Assembly: GCA_963170055.1 (NCBI GenBank)
Contig: CAUJGJ010000371.1
Coordinates: 2,793,511-2,857,510, forward strand
DNA from: Halisarca cf. caerulea
Taxonomy: Eukaryota > Porifera > Demospongiae > Chondrillida > Halisarcidae
DNA: 64,000 nucleotides
Reading direction: 5' to 3'
A model generated the notes under the pieces. It saw nothing but the letters and a program-made list of their open reading frames with translations, was not told the DNA's origin and did no database searches. Shown here in pieces: positions 55,211 to 64,000 of this stretch (its first letter is position 1; every line of letters begins with the position of its first letter). The position numbers and the translations under genes are program-made.

Positions 55211-56735
55211 ATCCATGCGTGCATGTGTGTTTGTGTGATGCTTGTCTTTTGTATATGTACATGAACAAATGTACATACTGTACATTTGTTCAGGCACTTA
55301 AACATATCCTTACAGTAACTACAATCAGGACTGAGAGTGCATTCAATGATGTGTGATTTGAAATTTAGTGAGTAGAGTATATGATGTAAATTTATATTTG
55401 CATTTCCTTGGTAATAGGCAGGCTATGTTGTTGGACAAACGTGCAGAGCCAAGAGTTGGAGAGAGAGTTCCTTATGTGGTCGTGTGTGGCACTCCTGGTC
55501 TTCCCTTATTCAAACTGATCAGAAGGTATGCATGTACCCACACATACGTGTGTAAAGTATGTACGTATGTACATAAAGGAGTACATAAATACAATGTTCT
55601 GTTGTGGCCAGTGTTATTTAGTGCCCTCATAACAATGTACAGTATCTTTGTAGACCTGAAGATTTTTTAGCCAATCCTGGATTTCGTCTGAATGCTACTT
55701 ATTATGCATCAAAGCAGATTCTGCCAGCTTTAAATCGTGTTTTTTCATTGTTAGGAGCCAATGTATTTAACTGGTGAGTTTTTGTCTTCAGATGTGTGCA
55801 TTTCAATTTTATTTATATACAGTACATTTCATAGGCATATCTTGTTTAAATGTGTATATGTACATAGATAGACTGTGGTTGTGCACCCTGTAGAATGGGC
55901 TATGTTTCTTCTGTCAACTTTCTGTATGTTAGACAGGTGGCTTGAGTTAACCTACGTATGTACATACATGCCTGCCAATAGTTGCTGTCAGTTAGATGTT
56001 GTACTCATTCATTTAGGTACAAAGAGATCTCTATATTTTCCAGAGTGAATGTTCCTTCCACAAATCCAAAACTTAAGGTACATGTGTGCAATACTTGTAT
56101 AAAATTACCCTCGTGTTTTTTCACATACGTACATCTTATGTATATTGTGTGTATATGTTCTGTGTTTTTACAGTAGCTTTTATTTGTGTACATCCATTTA
56201 TTTAGGGTACGTTGGGGGACTATTTTGCTAGCATGCACTGTCCCATTTGTGGAAGACTAACTGGTGATGATGTGTGTGAAAGTTGCAAAAGAGACAATCA
56301 GGCCTTGGTTGTCAAGTCACTGGCAATACTGAGAAACTCAGAGAAAAGGCTATCAGAATTGAACACGGTATGTCTTGTAATAGTTTACATTGGCCAAAGC
56401 TGAGTGTTGAAAAACACGATTCACATAGTTTCCATTTTTGAATTTTATCTATGTAGGTAGTTGCAGTTCATGTAGATATTCTATTACTGTTGACTGGCAT
56501 GTATGTAGCACTCTGCCCACTAGATATTATGGAAAGTGTGCTTTTTAGCATACAGTCACTTTGTTCTTCCCGGTTGCCGCAGATTTGTCAAGTCTGTTGC
56601 AGCAATGCTGATGTAGCTGTTACACAAGAGTGCTCGGCCCTGTTCTGCCCGGTATTTAACAAGAGAACAAGTTCACTTAGATGTGCACAAACTGCTAGGT
56701 TGAAAGATGTAATCAACAAGCAAGAACAGTGGTGA
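39472..56735 (+). CDS. REV3L: DNA polymerase zeta catalytic subunit REV3
   Basis: Twenty-nine exons close in frame to 1776 aa. Exons: 39472-39827, 40493-40567, 40638-40719, 41328-41452, 41855-42057, 42482-42607, 42721-42849, 43173-43818, 44674-44891, 44980-45511, 46175-46409, 47181-47306, 47426-47801, 48260-48375, 48472-48590, 48869-49010, 49075-49157, 49275-49436, 49637-49697, 49823-49905, 50023-50200, 50326-50550, 50712-50849, 51017-51207, 55418-55525, 55654-55773, 56017-56077, 56206-56367, 56583-56735. It is the family B translesion polymerase that extends past DNA lesions. The N-terminal domain spans exons 1-5. The low-complexity middle is far shorter than in human (3130 aa) and holds a REV7-binding motif. 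An inactive exonuclease-like region starts in exon 13. Polymerase motifs are [11 protein letters not shown] (about residue 1254), [10 protein letters not shown] and VYGDTDSMF (about 1422). CysA and CysB clusters end the protein. Intron 11 is GC-AG; intron 24 hosts a retrotransposon. Confidence 0.96.
45396..45434 (+). other. REV7-binding motif of REV3
   Basis: Codons read [14 protein letters not shown] at about residues 792-805. The PxxxPP core with hydrophobic residues before it matches the conserved REV3 peptide that the HORMA protein REV7/MAD2L2 clamps. The human counterpart contains KPLMSPPSREE. Its retention in a much shorter middle region suggests that the zeta complex assembles in the same way. 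Confidence 0.75.
49275..51207 (+). other. REV3 polymerase domain core (motifs A, B, C)
   Basis: Exons 18-24 encode the palm and fingers. Motif A is [11 protein letters not shown] with the metal-binding Asp. Motif B has [16 protein letters not shown]. Motif C is VYGDTDSMF with the two catalytic aspartates. All key residues are intact, and the segment is very similar to human REV3L. Confidence 0.93.
52156..52171. repeat. Poly-G run inside the retrotransposon
   Basis: About 15 G (C on the coding strand) interrupt the linker frame. Slippage here probably contributes to the frame breaks. Confidence 0.8.
52613..53695 (-). pseudogene. Reverse transcriptase pseudogene of the RLE retrotransposon
   Basis: The 360-codon open frame has recognisable RT blocks: [18 protein letters not shown] (fingers), the motif A region [13 protein letters not shown], the motif B region [15 protein letters not shown] and motif [10 protein letters not shown]. 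The catalytic Asp of motif A and the first Asp of motif C are replaced (Gly and Asn). The frame does not continue into the flanking endonuclease part. Confidence 0.85.
54305..54905. repeat. Minisatellite of about 22-26 bp, GTACAGGTACATCAGAGTGG type
   Basis: About 25 units with core ACATCAGAGTGGTGGGGTA and variants (CATCGAAGTGGTCGGG, AAGATACATCAGAG). Higher-order blocks of about 95-120 bp repeat, for example 54600-54720 versus 54720-54840. It sits directly upstream (5' on the minus strand) of the retrotransposon and may be its 5' tandem repeat region or a locus repeat. Confidence 0.9.
55009..55208. repeat. (GT)n microsatellite in REV3 intron 24
   Basis: About 200 bp of GT repeats with CT at the start and interruptions ATGCGTGTGTGCATACAT and GCGCATATG. 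It produces long meaningless frames on both strands. Confidence 0.95.
56206..56735 (+). other. REV3 C-terminal CysA and CysB metal clusters
   Basis: CysA is [16 protein letters not shown] (C-x2-C-x8-C-x2-C) in exon 28, at about residue 1684. CysB starts at CQVC in exon 29 and ends at [10 protein letters not shown], giving the four ligands that in family B polymerases bind a [4Fe-4S] cluster and the accessory subunits POLD2/POLD3. All ligands are present. An AATAAA at 57128 could be the polyadenylation signal. Confidence 0.88.
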
Positions 56736-57242
56736 TGTTTGATGCCAATGCCTCATTTGAAATATGTGGATTGACAAACACTGTAGATAGTGAATGAATG
56801 TACTGTTGCTATACAGATCTAGTCTCACTTGATCTCTTTTTAACCTGTATTATCATTTGTATTTCATGCTAGTGATTACAGTAGCAGGCGTAACATTTCA
56901 TCGTTTTGAAGATTTTTCACTGACATTCTCCAATACCTGCTTTCCTTCATTTTATTTGTCTGTTTCTCCTGTTTATTTCCTTTGTTCAGCTTACAGTATT
57001 TGATGTCTTTTATGAAGCTATAGCTATTTTTTTATTACCAGTATAATATAATTTATAATATACTACAAAAGCAATAATCTGTGTGTATCAGTGAAAACAT
57101 AAGTTGGACTGCATGGCTTTACTAGTCAATAAATATTAAAGCATCTTCGACTTGCTTGTGTACTGTACCAAGATTTTCCATATGTGATTGATTGAGATCG
57201 TGGCTGTTAAGATACTCGATCGGAAAGATTAATATAGGTATA

Positions 57243-57433
57243 CAGTGGAACCCTCTCAAACTCTCTTGATGTGAATTTCTCTTATAAGACAAGTCTTAGA
57301 ATATGTTTCAAATCTGAAGGTAGAAATCAGTATGAATTTGGGTTATATATAACATGGAATTCTCATAAGATAAACGATTATAGAGCTAGTGGTCCTTTGA
57401 TCGAGTTTCGTGTTGTATAGAGGGAATTCCACA
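57243..57433. mobile_element. CAGTGGAACCCTC-type TIR element
   Basis: The left end CAGTGGAACCCTCTCAAACT follows TA. The right end has GAGGGAATTCCAC, an imperfect inverted copy. It is non-coding and about 190 bp. Confidence 0.6.
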
Positions 57434-57474
57434 GTGGTTGCATAGCAATTTATTCACATATTAATATATATCGT

Positions 57475-57720
57475 GCAAAAAGGCATTATCAAAAAAGGAT
57501 TCTCCAAAAACACTTGGAACAAGGGTAAGTTGCAAAACCAGTACAGGGCTAGTAGCATGGGCAAAGGGCAAGACAGGCATATAAGGCTAGACGAGCATAT
57601 ATAGGGCTACACATATATTATGAGGCTAGACGGGTATAAGGCTAGACAGAGTTTAGTTGGACTGAGTGCACACTGTGCAAATTCCTACATCGATCCCGCA
57701 TGTGCAGCACATTATACAGT
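57475..57720. mobile_element. Single arm of the GGGCTAGAC palindromic element
   Basis: Matches the arm of the 59797-60361 palindrome from AAAGGCATTATCAAAA through GAGTTTAGTTGGACTGAGTG to ATGTGCAGCACATT, but the opposite arm is missing. It carries the same internal GGGCTAGAC-RGGCAT subrepeats. Confidence 0.75.
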
Positions 57721-58320
57721 ACTATTATGTATCCATATAAAAAAAAACATTCAAAAATGGAAAAAATACGGATAAAAATTGTCTATTGTAGATAAACAAG
57801 GTATATAGGATTGTTATACAGCTAGGGCTGGACGGGCATATAGGAATAGGCATACATGCATGGGGCTAGACAGGAGACAAAGGTGGGGGAACTGCATTTA
57901 TAAATCCCGAAGCTAAAATCTATTAACACAAATGAGGATGTATGTATAGGAATTTGCAAATTGTACCCATATCATCAATTAGACCATTCACTTTGGTTAA
58001 TTGGATCCGCTACAAACTCAGCTTTGCACTTCTGCAAATGTCTGTGTATCAATGGCTGCAAGGAACATTTTCCAAACCCACCTCAGTCGACAATACAGCA
58101 GTGCAGATAGCTGAGAGCCACATGGCCATGGACATTTGACCTTACTCTCAGTCTGCGGGCAGCTTATGTGCTCATGGACACTCTATACTATGTACACCTT
58201 ACACAGTTTAGAGTGCCTATGGTGTGCTATAGCTTGCAAGTGTGTGTGTAATGAATATGATTACATTACTAAAACTTCTATCGGTAGTATCCTCCCTCCC
58301 CAAAAATCACAGACTCTCTT

Positions 58321-58408
58321 AGTCTGGCGTAGCCGATCACGACCCATTCCGTACTCGGCCATTTTCCATTTTCAGGACTGACGTCACCAGGCGAGCTACG
58401 GCCAGACT
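58321..58408. mobile_element. AGTCTGGCGTAGCC-type MITE upstream of MAN2C1
   Basis: AGTCTGGCGTAGCCGATC at the left and GCGAGCTACGGCCAGACT at the right are inverted. The 88-bp element contains a TGACGTCA-like sequence (GACTGACGTCACC) and ends 57 bp before the MAN2C1 ATG, so it overlaps the likely promoter. Confidence 0.7.
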
Positions 58409-58465
58409 CGATCTGTGTACGGTGTTACCATAGACCGAGATTTGGCTAGACTCCTACTGGTTTGA

Positions 58466-62815
<4,350 letters not shown>

Positions 62816-64000
62816 GTAATGATGTTAGATGTTTGATCTTTTTTGGTGTAATACCGTAGGAATGGAAAGTTATGCTGTAGTTTTAATTATGCTATTTTGC
62901 TATTTTAAAGAAAATCGCACAAATATAAATAGTACCATTTTTCATGTCTGATACCACACAATATGCATATTAAGAAAATTGCAAATTAAAATTGCATAGT
63001 CTCTGTTTTGGTCAAAATCGCATAACTTTTACTTCACAAATCAATCCTACGGTATGTTGTGATAATTGCTCAGCTAGTATCATATTACCTATTATACTAG
63101 TTGTGAACAAAGTTCAGAACCTCACAGAACTGTGTTGCTGAATTGTGTCACATGATATTAAATGACTGCATGATGTGTTGTGCTGCAATATGTATCAGTA
63201 TCTCTCTTTTGTCTGCGTACGATTATGTATTGGGCAAATCCAACACACTGGGTGGTCACTTGTTGGTGTAGTAGGTGGTTACCCTTGTTGACCACCTTGC
63301 TTCTTGTGTATGTACATAATAGTTGACACATGTGCTATGAGCATGTCTTCAGTTTTGACAATGTGTAAATTTAAATTTGCGGACATGGAGGTTAAGCTGG
63401 ACTGGGGAATAGAATTATGAAGAGGTGTTGATGTTTGTCTCGAATGCATCTCAAGCATAATATATGTGTTTTTGTTGGACTGGCCACATTTCATAACGAA
63501 TACCAGTGTCCCAGTTCATTTATTTACATTCACATTCATGCTGTTTGTGGTGTTGGGGGTAAACAATGTGTGGCCAATGTGTGTGTCTGCCCTACATAAT
63601 CAGCTCGAAGCTCTAGATCTGATTCACTTTGGTTTTGCCATTCAGGCTGCAAGTAGATGAGAATAATAATATTGTGTGTGAGAGAATGCTGTGATCCTGG
63701 TTGCTGTGTGAATGGTATATATTCTGATCACAGTCGTGTTTTACTTGGTTTCTGTGAGCAGTACGTATATCCTAAAGTCAGTACATTTAAAGTCAAGCAA
63801 AACACCAAGTGGGATCAAAAAACCATATATCTTGAATTATACCATAGACATTCTATAATACTACATAGAGTGTCTATGAATACACACAGGGTGAACTTGT
63901 GCAAGGATGAGGTGCACTTCAATACATCACAAATGTCACCTGACATTAAATGGCTGCAACATGGCCAACTTTGAGGCCCTAGTTAGGAAACCCCACATTA
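62816..64000. other. MAN2C1 intron 3 (start), no further exon found
   Basis: After the donor GTAATG at 62816 the sequence runs to the window end without a segment that I can match to the next MAN2C1 exon. A 105-codon open frame at 63657-63974 shows no recognisable domain and is not called. Confidence 0.4.

Larger units (their letters stand above)
56736..58320. other. Intergenic region between REV3 and MAN2C1
   Basis: Contains the REV3 3' UTR with AATAAA at 57128, a CAGTGGAACCC-type TIR element (about 57243-57433), one arm of the GGGCTAGAC palindromic element family (about 57475-57720), and related GGGCTGGACGGGCAT sequence at about 57826-57872. No gene is seen. Confidence 0.55.

Noticed and set aside
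63657..63974. 105-codon frame near the right edge
   Set aside because: Does not resemble the next part of MAN2C1 or any known domain.

Overview
The window is eukaryotic nuclear DNA, AT-rich, with many short introns, canonical GT-AG (rarely GC-AG) splice sites, several families of short terminal-inverted-repeat (TIR) elements and long (CA)n/(TA)n microsatellites. Gene content and protein similarity point to an early-branching animal, most likely a demosponge. That assignment is inference from gene style and repeats; no species marker is present.

Layout: (1) 1-8184, minus strand: the 5' part of a large secreted or membrane adhesion receptor with a signal peptide, cadherin-like repeats, two hormone-receptor-motif-like (HRM) segments and an FN3-like segment; it runs off the left edge. 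(2) 10052-14584, plus: a signal-peptide protein joining ankyrin repeats to a JMJD8-type JmjC domain (8 exons, 504 aa). (3) 15200-19353, plus: TMEM185 orthologue (7 exons, 340 aa). (4) About 20733-24042: a foldback-type mobile element made of inverted arrays of a 79-bp repeat around a small spliced gene. (5) 24805-30302, plus: a GLYR1/HIBADH-like beta-hydroxyacid dehydrogenase (7 exons, 316 aa). (6) 32271-39175, minus: a VAC8-like armadillo protein with a possible N-myristoylation start (14 exons, 548 aa). (7) 39472-56735, plus: REV3, the catalytic subunit of DNA polymerase zeta (29 exons, 1776 aa). One of its introns holds a decayed non-LTR retrotransposon with a restriction-like endonuclease. 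(8) From 58466 to the right edge, plus: the first three exons of alpha-mannosidase MAN2C1, whose introns are crowded with palindromic MITEs and TA repeats.

Exon models were made by reading splice sites by eye, requiring phase continuity and comparing with remembered family sequences. Six models close in frame from ATG to stop: JMJD8-like, TMEM185, GLYR1-like, VAC8-like, REV3 and the small gene in the foldback element. The host genes are not a functional cluster: they cover ER, membrane, metabolic, vacuolar, DNA-repair and glycan functions. VAC8-like and REV3 are head to head with 296 bp between start codons and probably share a bidirectional promoter. The strongest candidates for something undescribed are the foldback element with its resident gene, the ankyrin-JMJD8 fusion, and the receptor with an internally duplicated cadherin-HRM module.
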